A DNA stretch of 64,000 nt, from the NCBI RefSeq assembly GCF_009687885.1, contig NZ_BLAF01000054.1, forward strand, positions 18,666-82,665. Reading direction: 5' to 3'. Below the pieces are notes generated by a model, which was given only the letters and a program-made list of their open reading frames with translations, was not told where the DNA came from and did not search any database. The position numbers and the translations under genes were made by a program. Each line of letters opens with the position of its first letter. Within the stretch, counting starts at the first letter, position 1. Source of the DNA: Acrocarpospora pleiomorpha (lineage in GTDB: Bacteria > Actinomycetota > Actinomycetes > Streptosporangiales > Streptosporangiaceae). Shown here one piece after another: positions 50,553 to 58,352 of the stretch.

Positions 50553-50768
50553 GTGTGCCACCCGGATACGGCAAAAACGGAGGTCGCCGCCTGGCCGCAG
50601 TCGGTTTTCCCGGGCGCGGACTACTACGAAATGACGATGCGGGAGGCCGCCTGGCGGGTTTCACCGCTCTGCCCGCCGGTGCGCGCAATCGCCGCGCCTC
50701 CGGGAGATCCGGGCCCAGGCGGAAGCCGGGCTGCCGGCTCCCGCCTGGGAAAGCCCCGAGTTATCTAG
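50553..50768 (+). pseudogene. Possible decayed multicopper-oxidase-like fragment at the right island edge
   Basis: A short frame reads TEVAAWPQSVFPGADYYEMTMREAAWR, which looks like the N-terminal strand of a multicopper oxidase (the DYYEMTMRE type). After an extra G in GCGGGTTTCAC the match would continue in another frame (FHRS), then is lost. No start, copper sites or body follow. It fits a gene cut when foreign DNA entered or was lost here, but the resemblance is by eye and weak. The rest of the 312-bp gap before 50761 shows only the P450 promoter. Confidence 0.35.
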
Positions 50769-51234
50769 CTCGCCTTCCCCCAAGGAACATCGCGCCCAGC
50801 CCGAGGAGCAGGATGACCGTGCCGGTCACCACGTTGTTCCAGATCGTCGCGGTGTTGGCGACGTCGGCGCTGATGACCCAGGGAGCGATGATCGTCCAGA
50901 TGCCGATCAGCGGTGCGACCCAGGTGAGGCCGTGAGTGCGGCCGTAGGCCGAGGCGAATCCTAGGGCCAGCATTGCCAGGGCGATCCCGACGATCAGGTT
51001 GTTCCCGGTCAGGGTCGGGAACGTGTGGAACCCGACCACGAAGGGCGAGATCGCGAGGTAGAGCCCGGTCAGGAACGTCAGGCCGGCGACCGCCTTGGCG
51101 GTCGGTGTCTCCGCGGCGAGTTCGTACTTCGCCCGCAGCTCCTGGATGTCGGGGTGCGTCTTCATGGCCTGACCAGCCATGTCTTTCACCACCTTCGCGA
51201 GTAAGGCGGCCGCTTTCAGAGGCGATGCGCTCAC
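50761..51234 (-). CDS. SPW-repeat membrane protein
   Basis: 157 aa. About 40 hydrophilic N-terminal residues, then four hydrophobic helices. Two repeats each carry the diagnostic aromatic motif: AISPFVVGF and IIAPWVIS (SPW-like). Members are inner-membrane proteins of unknown function, often stress-linked in actinomycetes. GTG start after AGGG. Divergent from a MarR gene across a palindromic operator, so it is probably that regulator's target. Confidence 0.85.
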   Translation of the reverse strand: MSASPLKAAALLAKVVKDMAGQAMKTHPDIQELRAKYELAAETPTAKAVAGLTFLTGLYLAISPFVVGFHTFPTLTGNNLIVGIALAMLALGFASAYGRTHGLTWVAPLIGIWTIIAPWVISADVANTATIWNNVVTGTVILLLGLGAMFLGGRRAR

Positions 51235-51259
51235 ATGTCGCCCTACTCATATATCATGT

Positions 51260-51274
51260 TGTGATAATATCACA
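51260..51274. promoter_or_regulatory. MarR-type palindromic operator between SPW and MarR genes
   Basis: TGTGAT-AAT-ATCACA is a perfect dyad in an AT-rich 58-bp gap between the divergent genes, flanked by CATG on each side with small offset. One site could switch both promoters. Confidence 0.65.
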
Positions 51275-51292
51275 TGAGGAGATTTGAGGCCC

Positions 51293-51727
51293 ATGATGCC
51301 GCCACCCAACGCTCTTGATGACGGGCAGTATGCGAGGTTGCTCGCGGTCCGGGTGGGGGTGCGCCGCTTCCTTCGGTGGAGTGAGGAGCGGGCGGCCGAA
51401 GTGGGGCTGACGGCCACCCAGCACCAGCTGCTGCTGGCGATCCGCGGCCACGACGACTCGCGCGGGCCCACCATCGGAGAACTCGCCGACTACCTGTGCA
51501 CCCGGCATCACAGCACCGTGCAGCTGATCGATCGCGTCGAGCAGCTCGGGCTCGTCGCCCGTAATCGCGGGGAAGGCAAGGATCGCCGCGTCGTGCGCCT
51601 GAAGCTCACCAGTGCGGGCAAGGGCAAGCTGGCCCTGCTCAGCGCCACCCACCTGGAAGAACTCCGGCGACTGGCTCCTCTGATCAACGCGTTGGTCGAA
51701 TCGGCGGCCGTACTGGAGACGCCGTGA
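51293..51727 (+). CDS. MarR-family transcriptional regulator
   Basis: 144 aa winged-helix protein: LTATQHQLLLAI, GELADYLCTRHHSTVQLIDRVEQLGLV (recognition helix), and the wing RNRGEGKDRRVVRLKLT. ATG at 51293 is favoured over the TTG nine bases earlier because GAGGAG is better placed. The N-terminus keeps the dimer helices RRFLRWSEER. Probably represses the SPW gene and itself through the palindrome at 51260; ligand unknown. Confidence 0.9.
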   Translation: MMPPPNALDDGQYARLLAVRVGVRRFLRWSEERAAEVGLTATQHQLLLAIRGHDDSRGPTIGELADYLCTRHHSTVQLIDRVEQLGLVARNRGEGKDRRVVRLKLTSAGKGKLALLSATHLEELRRLAPLINALVESAAVLETP

Positions 51728-51755
51728 GGGCGTAGACATCGCCCCCTGGCAAGAC

Positions 51756-52373
51756 TCAGCCGCGCCGGGAGTACACCTTCTTGACCTTGGCGACGGCCTT
51801 CTTGGCGGTCTTCACCGTTGTCGGCCATGTCGACTTGGTGTCGGTCAGGCCCTGGTAGACGACGACCGAGCTCTTGTACGCGACGACGACGAACTCCGAC
51901 ACATACGTGTTCATATCGGCCCCCGGGAACCGAGCGCTGTCGAAGGTCACCTCGAAGGCGTAGGTGGCGTCGCCGAGGTTGGCGACCTTCTTCTTCTTGA
52001 ACTCGCTCTGCCGCCGGAAGCCCACCTGCCCGTCACAGGAGGTGGCGACCTTCGACGCGGCGGTCTTGAGCTGTTTGATCGTCGCCGGACCACCGGTGAA
52101 CACCTGATGTAACCCGTTGACCTTGCCGATGATCCAGGCCGAGGGCCGCATCCCGCCGAACACGCTGTCGTACGCCTTCAGCGCGTCCATGCAGCGCGCC
52201 TCGTCCACCCTGAACGCGGACAGGAACGCTCCATCCAGGTCCATCGTCAAGATGGCCACACCCTTGCCGAGATCCTTGCCGGCCAGCAGGGCCCGCTTCA
52301 TCTCCGCGTCCGTCAGCGGGGCCACCGGCGCCGCCACCGCCAGCGCACCCGTGAGCACCAGTTCTATGATCAT
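51756..52373 (-). CDS. Small secreted protein of unknown function
   Basis: 205 aa. A short signal peptide (MIIELVLTGALAVAAPVA) is followed by a 185-residue mixed alpha/beta domain with two Cys (RCMDAL, SCDGQ) that could form a disulfide. SAWIIGKVNGLHQVFTGG and YVSEFVVVAYKSSVVVYQGLTD resemble the extracellular sensor-type domains of actinobacterial kinases and lipoproteins, but I cannot name the family. ATG after GGGAGAAAACC. Convergent with MarR. Confidence 0.7.
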   Translation of the reverse strand: MIIELVLTGALAVAAPVAPLTDAEMKRALLAGKDLGKGVAILTMDLDGAFLSAFRVDEARCMDALKAYDSVFGGMRPSAWIIGKVNGLHQVFTGGPATIKQLKTAASKVATSCDGQVGFRRQSEFKKKKVANLGDATYAFEVTFDSARFPGADMNTYVSEFVVVAYKSSVVVYQGLTDTKSTWPTTVKTAKKAVAKVKKVYSRRG

Positions 52374-53016
52374 GGTTTTCTCCCGCCTCCGCGTAATCGG
52401 AAGACGAACGCTAGCGTCGTACGACCAACGTGATCAACGAAATACGCAGAATCTTCACAAGCACCGCACACCACGCGTGCCAAATACCTGCGTGGCTATC
52501 AAGACCACCAGAAGTGCCCGGCGCCCTACGGACCTGTTCAGGGCATAACCCCAGGTCAGCGGGGCAATTCGGGCCTTGTCGATCGATCGTCGAAATGATG
52601 AATTCGACGTGTCCGAGGGGCGTCCCTTCGAATCCGTAACCCGCTGGGCTCCGGCGACGTAATCAGATCGTGTGGGGTGTCCGGATCGGGAGAAGATCGA
52701 AGTTGGTCCGTAAATGGGTCGCTTTAGGTATTTAACCTTCGTGGCCGGCGACCTCCGGGGACATCGACTCGGCTGGCTCGTCCGGGCCGCTCGAAGCCGA
52801 CCGGGTAGGCCGAGGGCAGCGCACCGCCCGTCGGGTCACGTGTGATCGGAGCGACACATACTCCATGTCCATACGTCACCGATATACCTTTGCGACCCTC
52901 GTGTCCCAGAATGGGTTGATGTCCGGAGCGGGGAGGGAGGAGCCTCGCTCCCTGGCCGCCTCGATGATCCGGGCAGCCGCCTGGTCGCCGCCACGGAACC
53001 CCCTGGTCATCCCCTG

Positions 53017-53119
53017 TCGAAAACCTTTTCAGAACCCTGTGAAGTGACGGACGCTCGGCCTACCGGCCAGTCCACCATTGACAGCGTCACGGGCGTCTTC
53101 TATGTTTCGAAAACCTTTT
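53017..53119. promoter_or_regulatory. Two copies of TCGAAAACCTTTT, candidate LacI-type operators
   Basis: TCGAAAACCTTTT occurs at 53017-53029 and 53107-53119, exactly 90 bp apart. Each has dyad form (GAAAA-CC-TTTTC or TTTTA), like the operators of LacI-family sugar regulators. Ninety bp is close to a whole number of helical turns, which would allow a looped tetramer. They lie upstream of the ORF at 53166 and the glycoside hydrolase genes. Confidence 0.5.
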
Positions 53120-53165
53120 AGGTGATTTCGGGCATGCGTCGGGGGGATATCGGAAGGAGAAGGCC

Positions 53166-53312
53166 ATGAAGCCACGTGCGCTGGTCCACACGGTCCTGGT
53201 CACGGTGGTGCCGCTTCTATGCCAACCCGCCGCAGGACCGGGCGCAGCCCGCCTGCCTGGCCACCACGGACTCCTCCGCCGGCTCCGGAGTGCGGATTCA
53301 CCGCAGGTCTGA
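53166..53312 (+). CDS. Short ORF with strong ribosome site and signal-like start
   Basis: 48 codons: ATG after GGAAGGAGAAGG. The first 20 residues (KPRALVHTVLVTVVPLLC) look like a signal peptide or lipobox lead, then a Gly/Ala/Arg stretch that resembles nothing. It is either a remnant of a secreted protein that has lost its body by frameshift, or a leader peptide. Its position just downstream of two candidate operators is the best evidence that the promoter is real. Confidence 0.3.
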   Translation: MKPRALVHTVLVTVVPLLCQPAAGPGAARLPGHHGLLRRLRSADSPQV

Positions 53313-53551
53313 TCGCCCGCCGTCGACTAACCCCGCATCCGTGTCCACACCAGCCAGCCACCCACCTGCCAACCGCGGGTCATCCACCACGCGCGTCTGG
53401 CTCCCGATCATCTGAGTCACCCACGACAGCGACGCCCACGCCGCGGCGCCGCCAGCCCAACCAACCACGAGCCGTTTCCGACCCTCGGCACGCCACCGTT
53501 CGTGTGCCGGCAGAAGCCCGAAATTCACCCCCACCGGTACCAGGAGGAGCA

Positions 53552-56500
53552 ATGATCACCAGACGCTTAAGGAGGGCGCCCACGTGGGCGGCCCTCACCG
53601 CGCTCGTGGCGGGAGGGGTGGTCGGCCTGCCGTCCGCCGCCCACGCCGCCAGCCCGGTCTTACCGGGCAATGAGAGCGACGTGGGCGTCTACACCAACGG
53701 GCAGAACCACGTCATGGAGATCGGGGATCCGGTCTACACCAACGTCCCCGAGGTGGCCGAGCGGCTGAAGCCCGGCGTTCCGTTCACCGCGTCGAGCATG
53801 AACCAGTCCATCTTCGACAAGGATCTCGCCGCCGGCGGCACCGACTACTACCTCGACCGCGTCCTGGGCGTCCGTGGCCCGCTCGGCGCGGCGGTACTGA
53901 TGACCAGGGGCCGCTCGCTGTACATGCGCGGCGCCAGCAACAACAACTTCACCGTCATGGGCTTCGCCGGCAGCACCTTCGTCGGCGGGCCCAACAACCT
54001 CGGCAACCTCTACACCGTCACCGTACCCGGGCAGACGGTCACCGAGGTCAACGCGAACCGGTTCAACGCGCCGAGCCACGCCAAGGGCCGGTACACGATC
54101 GGGACCACCGGAGTCACCGCCGATCTGACGAAGTTCATCACCTACGACAACGTCGCGGTCACCGCCATCGACCTCACCAACCCGGGCGAGTCGGCGGCGA
54201 CCTTCACCGTTCGCGCCGCGTCGCCGCTGGCGACCCAGGCCGGGGCCGGTACGGCCGAGCTCACCGGCACCCGAACGATCACCAGCGGCTCCAACAACGG
54301 CCTCATCGACACGCCGTGGAACGCGATCAAGGTCAACCTCACCGGTGCCGGTTTCACCCGCAGCGGCACCAACCTCGACCGCGAGGTCACCGTTCCCGCC
54401 GGGGGCACGGTCTCGCTGTCCGTCGTCGGCGCGGTCTCCTCGGCCACCCTGCCCAAGACCGTCGAGAGCTACGAGCAGTACGCCGCGAAATCGCCGAGTG
54501 AGGCCGTCCGCACCGGCATCACCGAGTTCAACCGGCGCTGGGCGCAGGACATCCCGTACGTCAACGTCCCCGACCCCGCGATCGAGAAGGCGATCGTGTA
54601 CCGCTGGTGGGGCGAGCGCTACAACAGCCTGGACCCCAACGCGCCCGGCTACGTGTACCAGTACCCCACCACGGTCGAAGGGTCGAACCTCTACCAGAAC
54701 GCCGTGGCGCTGACCCAGCCGATGCACCTGCAGGACACCAAGTGGCTGCGCACGCCGTACCTGCCGTACGGCCAGATCCTCAACATCGGCGAGCTCTCCG
54801 GCTCCTCGGCGTTCCTGGACAGCCCCGGTCACACCAGCTGGAACAACCACTACTCGCAGTACATCGGCACCGCCGGGCTCGAGGCGTACAACGTCCACGG
54901 CGGCGGCAAGGAGATCGCGAGCAAGTTCGCCCACTACTTCGAGGGCGACGGCGTCGGGCAGCTTGAGCACTACGACGGCAACAACGACAAGCTCATCGCG
55001 TACGACACCAACTACATGCCGGGCAACGACGCCGACGCGATCTCGTTCGGCTTCCCGAAGTCCGGCGCCGGCGCGCCCGGCGCGCGGACGATCGAACGTC
55101 CCGAGTCGGCGTACGTGTGGGGCGCGTTCGACGCCGCCCGGCAGCTCTACCAGATCGCCGGCGCCGACCAGGCCAAGGTCAACCAGATGGCGACCAGCGC
55201 CAACGGCATCAGGGACGCGATCCTCACCCGGCTGTGGAGCCCCGACACGCGGATGTTCCTGGCCGGTACGTCGCACGGCGCCACCAGCGGGGCCAGCTCC
55301 AACGGCACGGCCAACCCGCTGCCCGTGGCGGCCCGTAACCTGATCCCGGCGAAGGAGTCGAACCTCTACGACATCTACGCCGAGAACCTCATCCCGTTCG
55401 ACCAGTGGCAGACCTACGTCGACGGGTACCGCTTCCTGACCTACGGCGACAACTTCCCGATCTTCCCGTTCTACACCGCCAACCAGTACGACCGGACGGC
55501 CTACGGGATCGGCGGCTCCAACAACTTCTCCAACATCAACTTCACGGTGCAGTACCGCAGTGTCCGCTCGGCGCTGCGCCACTACGACCCGACGCACAAG
55601 TACATCACTCCGGAGTACGCCAAGCGGCTGCTGGACTGGATGGCCTGGAGCATCTACCCCGGCGCGGACGTGCGGGTGCCGAACCAGGCGGAGTACTACT
55701 CCAACTGGAACGCGACAGCGAAGACCTACAATCGCAACAACCCGAACCACGTGATGCTCGGCAACATGAACTACATCTTCGTCGAGGACATGGCCGGCCT
55801 CCAGCCGCGCTCCGACGACAAGATCGAGTTGTGGCCGATCAAGTTCGGCTACGAGCACTTCATGGTCAACAACCTGCGCTACCACGGGCAGGACGTCACG
55901 ATCGTCTGGGACCCCGACGGCAGCAAGTACGGCCTGGGCGCGGGCTACAGCCTGTTCGTGAACGGCGAGAAGAAGGTCAGCACCGACAAGCTCGGCAAGT
56001 TCGTCTACGACCCGAAGACCAGGCTGGTCCAGGCCGAGGCGGGCCTGGACGTCACCTTCACCGCGGCGACCGCCGGCTTCCCGAGCGCCGTGAACACCCC
56101 GATCGAGGATGACCGCGTCGTCTCCTACCTCAAGACGGCCGGCATCGACCTCAGCGAGGACGCGCAGAACCTGGCGGCGGGCGCCACCCTCAGCTCGTCG
56201 TACACCCAGCAGGGCGCGCGGTCGACGCCGTGGCGGCAGTTCCACACGCCCGGCTGGAGCACCACCTCGATGAACTACACGCCCGGCGCGACCAAGGAGA
56301 CCGAGCGGCCGGTGTCGCTGGCCGCGGTCACCGACGGCGTCACGGCCAGCGAACCGTACTGGGGCAACTCCGGCACGAGTGACAAGAACGGCTACGTCGA
56401 GCTCAACCTGGGTTCGGCCAAGTCGTTCGACAACGTGAAGGTGTACTTCGTCAGCGACCGTCAGGCCGGCGGCTACCGCGAGCCCGCGCGCTGGTGGATC

Positions 56501-58288
56501 CAGGTGCCCAACGGCAGCGGCGGCTGGAAGGAGGTGCCGGGCCAGTTCAAGAACCCGACCGTCCCGGCGGCGAAGTTCAACGAGGCGCTCTTCCAGAGCG
56601 TGACGGCGGACAAGGTGCGCATCGCCTTCACCAACAACCCGACCCTCTACACGGCGATCTCCGAGATCCAGGTGTTCGACTCGGGGCGTGAGGTGCCACC
56701 CGTCTCCAACCAGGCGCCCGTCGTCACCGCCGCGCGCGACGGCTCGGCGGACGGCAACTTGTCCACCAAGCTGGTCGGCACGGCGTCCGACGACGGCATC
56801 CCGTACGACAACGAGCTCACCTTCGGCTGGGAGACCGTCTCCGCGCCGCAGGGAGCGGGCGTCATCTTCTCCGACCCGAAGGCGCTGACCACGCGGGTGA
56901 CCGGCACCGTCGCCGGTGACTACGTGTTCCGGTTCTTCGCCGGCGACGGCGAGAAGCGGTCCGAGGCAACCGTGGCGGTGACCATCGCCAAGAAGGAGGT
57001 CGTCGCGGAGTTCGGTTCCTCGGCGGCGATCACCACCAACGGCACCGCGTCGTGGGAGAACCACTCGCGGGTCAACGAGGCCACCACCCCGAGCAGCTCG
57101 AACCCGGGCTCAGGGAACGGCTGGGGCAACTGGGGCCAGCCACAGAACGGCACCAGCGTCGCGCAGGCGGCGTGGATCCAGTACAAGTGGACCTCGCCGG
57201 TGCGGCTGTCGTCGACCGACATCTACTGGTACGACGACAACGGCGGCACCCGCCGCCCCACGGCCACGACCTACGCCATCGAGGCCTCCAACGACGGCAC
57301 CACGTGGACCCCGGTCACCCTCACCAACGGGTCGACGTACGCCGCCGGTCTGGCCACCAACGCCTACAACCACTTCAATTTCGAGCCGATCTCGACCAGC
57401 CACCTGCGTATCCGCATCTTCGGCCTCATGACCGGCGGCGCGGGCACGGGCGTGCTGCGCTGGCGCGCCAACGGCGAGACCGTCGACTCGGTGCGCTCGC
57501 CGGTGCTCATCCGGACCGGCGTGGGCCAGGTGCCCACCCTGCCGAGCACGCTCGACGGGGTGTACGCCAGCGGCGAGCGCGGCACGATCGGGTTCAAGTG
57601 GCAGGAGATCACGCCCGCGATGGTCGCGGAGCCCAACGTCGACCCGTTCGTGGTCTACGGCACGAACGACGCGTACGGCCTGATCGCCGAGGCCCGCGTG
57701 TACGTGCGGCCGGAGATGTCGCAGGGCGGCATCTCGATCCAGGGCGCCGAGTCGTTCGAGCAGAAGGTCGCGGTAGGCGAGCTGCCCTACCTGCCGCACA
57801 AGGTGGAGGTCTCCTACAACGACGGGTCCCGGGACAACCAGGCCATCGGCGTCAACTGGCGGTTCGACCCGGCCATCGTCAACACCGAGGGCCGCTACAC
57901 CGTCATCGGTGACCTGATCCTGCCCGACTACGTCAGCGAGGCCGGCGCCACGCGGACCACGCTGACCCTCACCGTGGGCGACCCCCCGGCGGCCCCGTCG
58001 TGGGACGTCGAGGTCACGGCACGCACGCAGTGCACCGGCACCAACGTCTACGTCTCCGTCAGCGCCCGCAACGCCGACGACGTGCCGCTCACCATCGAGC
58101 TGGTCACGCCGTACGGCTCGCGGACGGTGTCCGGTGTCGCGCCCGGGAAGTCCGCCTTCCAGGCGTTCAACTCCCGCGCCAAGACGGTGGCGGCCGGGAC
58201 CGCGACGGTGAAGGCCACCGGAACCGTCGACGGCCAGCCGGTGACCGCGCAGTTTGAGGCGCCGTTCGGCGCCCTCAGCTGCGGCTAG
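53552..58288 (+). CDS. Giant secreted glycoside hydrolase with discoidin, Ig-like and C-terminal modules
   Basis: 1578 aa. Signal peptide ends at AHA near residue 32. Residues about 35-330 form a beta-rich domain and about 330-830 an (alpha/alpha)-toroid catalytic domain with YRWWGERYNSLDP, GHTSWNNHYSQYIG, LYDIYAENLIPF and YGDNFPIFPFYTANQYD. Then come an F5/8 discoidin domain (about 870-1046), an Ig/PKD-like domain (1053-1148), a second discoidin (1152-1315), a Big_4-type domain (1321-1473) and a final Cys-bracketed module (1488-1578). The toroid resembles MGH1-like, glycogen-debranching-like and arabinosidase clans; glycosidic bond unknown. ATG after AGGAGGAGCA. First enzyme of the operon with GH43. 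Confidence 0.88.
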   Translation: MITRRLRRAPTWAALTALVAGGVVGLPSAAHAASPVLPGNESDVGVYTNGQNHVMEIGDPVYTNVPEVAERLKPGVPFTASSMNQSIFDKDLAAGGTDYYLDRVLGVRGPLGAAVLMTRGRSLYMRGASNNNFTVMGFAGSTFVGGPNNLGNLYTVTVPGQTVTEVNANRFNAPSHAKGRYTIGTTGVTADLTKFITYDNVAVTAIDLTNPGESAATFTVRAASPLATQAGAGTAELTGTRTITSGSNNGLIDTPWNAIKVNLTGAGFTRSGTNLDREVTVPAGGTVSLSVVGAVSSATLPKTVESYEQYAAKSPSEAVRTGITEFNRRWAQDIPYVNVPDPAIEKAIVYRWWGERYNSLDPNAPGYVYQYPTTVEGSNLYQNAVALTQPMHLQDTKWLRTPYLPYGQILNIGELSGSSAFLDSPGHTSWNNHYSQYIGTAGLEAYNVHGGGKEIASKFAHYFEGDGVGQLEHYDGNNDKLIAYDTNYMPGNDADAISFGFPKSGAGAPGARTIERPESAYVWGAFDAARQLYQIAGADQAKVNQMATSANGIRDAILTRLWSPDTRMFLAGTSHGATSGASSNGTANPLPVAARNLIPAKESNLYDIYAENLIPFDQWQTYVDGYRFLTYGDNFPIFPFYTANQYDRTAYGIGGSNNFSNINFTVQYRSVRSALRHYDPTHKYITPEYAKRLLDWMAWSIYPGADVRVPNQAEYYSNWNATAKTYNRNNPNHVMLGNMNYIFVEDMAGLQPRSDDKIELWPIKFGYEHFMVNNLRYHGQDVTIVWDPDGSKYGLGAGYSLFVNGEKKVSTDKLGKFVYDPKTRLVQAEAGLDVTFTAATAGFPSAVNTPIEDDRVVSYLKTAGIDLSEDAQNLAAGATLSSSYTQQGARSTPWRQFHTPGWSTTSMNYTPGATKETERPVSLAAVTDGVTASEPYWGNSGTSDKNGYVELNLGSAKSFDNVKVYFVSDRQAGGYREPARWWIQVPNGSGGWKEVPGQFKNPTVPAAKFNEALFQSVTADKVRIAFTNNPTLYTAISEIQVFDSGREVPPVSNQAPVVTAARDGSADGNLSTKLVGTASDDGIPYDNELTFGWETVSAPQGAGVIFSDPKALTTRVTGTVAGDYVFRFFAGDGEKRSEATVAVTIAKKEVVAEFGSSAAITTNGTASWENHSRVNEATTPSSSNPGSGNGWGNWGQPQNGTSVAQAAWIQYKWTSPVRLSSTDIYWYDDNGGTRRPTATTYAIEASNDGTTWTPVTLTNGSTYAAGLATNAYNHFNFEPISTSHLRIRIFGLMTGGAGTGVLRWRANGETVDSVRSPVLIRTGVGQVPTLPSTLDGVYASGERGTIGFKWQEITPAMVAEPNVDPFVVYGTNDAYGLIAEARVYVRPEMSQGGISIQGAESFEQKVAVGELPYLPHKVEVSYNDGSRDNQAIGVNWRFDPAIVNTEGRYTVIGDLILPDYVSEAGATRTTLTLTVGDPPAAPSWDVEVTARTQCTGTNVYVSVSARNADDVPLTIELVTPYGSRTVSGVAPGKSAFQAFNSRAKTVAAGTATVKATGTVDGQPVTAQFEAPFGALSCG

Positions 58289-58294
58289 CCCTTC

Positions 58295-58327
58295 GTGGTG
58301 GCGGCGCCCGACCGGCGCCGCCACCAC
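58295..58327 (+). repeat. Intercistronic 14-bp stem-loop between the two hydrolase genes
   Basis: GTGGTGGCGGCGCC and its perfect complement flank a CGACC loop. It lies 6 bases after the first stop and 25 before the next start, with no T-run. Likely stabilises or partly terminates the message and lowers the level of downstream products. A similar element stands at 62151-62182. Confidence 0.7.
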
Positions 58328-58352
58328 CACCCCCCGCAAGGAGATCGACACC

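Larger units (their letters stand above)
52374..53551. other. Long non-coding stretch upstream of the polysaccharide-degradation operon
   Basis: About 1.2 kb without a convincing gene. Codon and base patterns are irregular. It holds a repeated LacI-like operator (53017 and 53107), a 48-codon ORF with a good ribosome site (53166), and Pro/Arg-rich frames from 53219 that I read as non-coding. A long 5' region of this size before a 1578-residue secreted enzyme suggests a leader with regulation or the ruins of an upstream gene. Confidence 0.6.

Noticed and set aside
12153..50760. Attachment-site repeat of the tRNA 3' end at the right border
   Set aside because: I compared the T-arm/acceptor sequence with the 50450-50760 region by eye and found no copy longer than chance; no integrase gene is present.
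52865..53047. 60-codon plus-strand frame with an ATG in the intergenic region
   Set aside because: No ribosome site, no recognisable domain, and its end overlaps the candidate LacI operator.
53298..53552. 84-codon minus-strand frame just before the giant hydrolase
   Set aside because: Some hydrophobic content but no start signal. It would read through the ribosome site of the hydrolase gene and shows no family resemblance.
53660..57064. A very long antisense open frame (over 1100 codons) opposite the giant hydrolase
   Set aside because: It mirrors the sense codon pattern, is Arg/Val/Gly-rich with no domain or ribosome site, and the sense gene has clear signal peptide and modules. High GC makes such antisense frames common.
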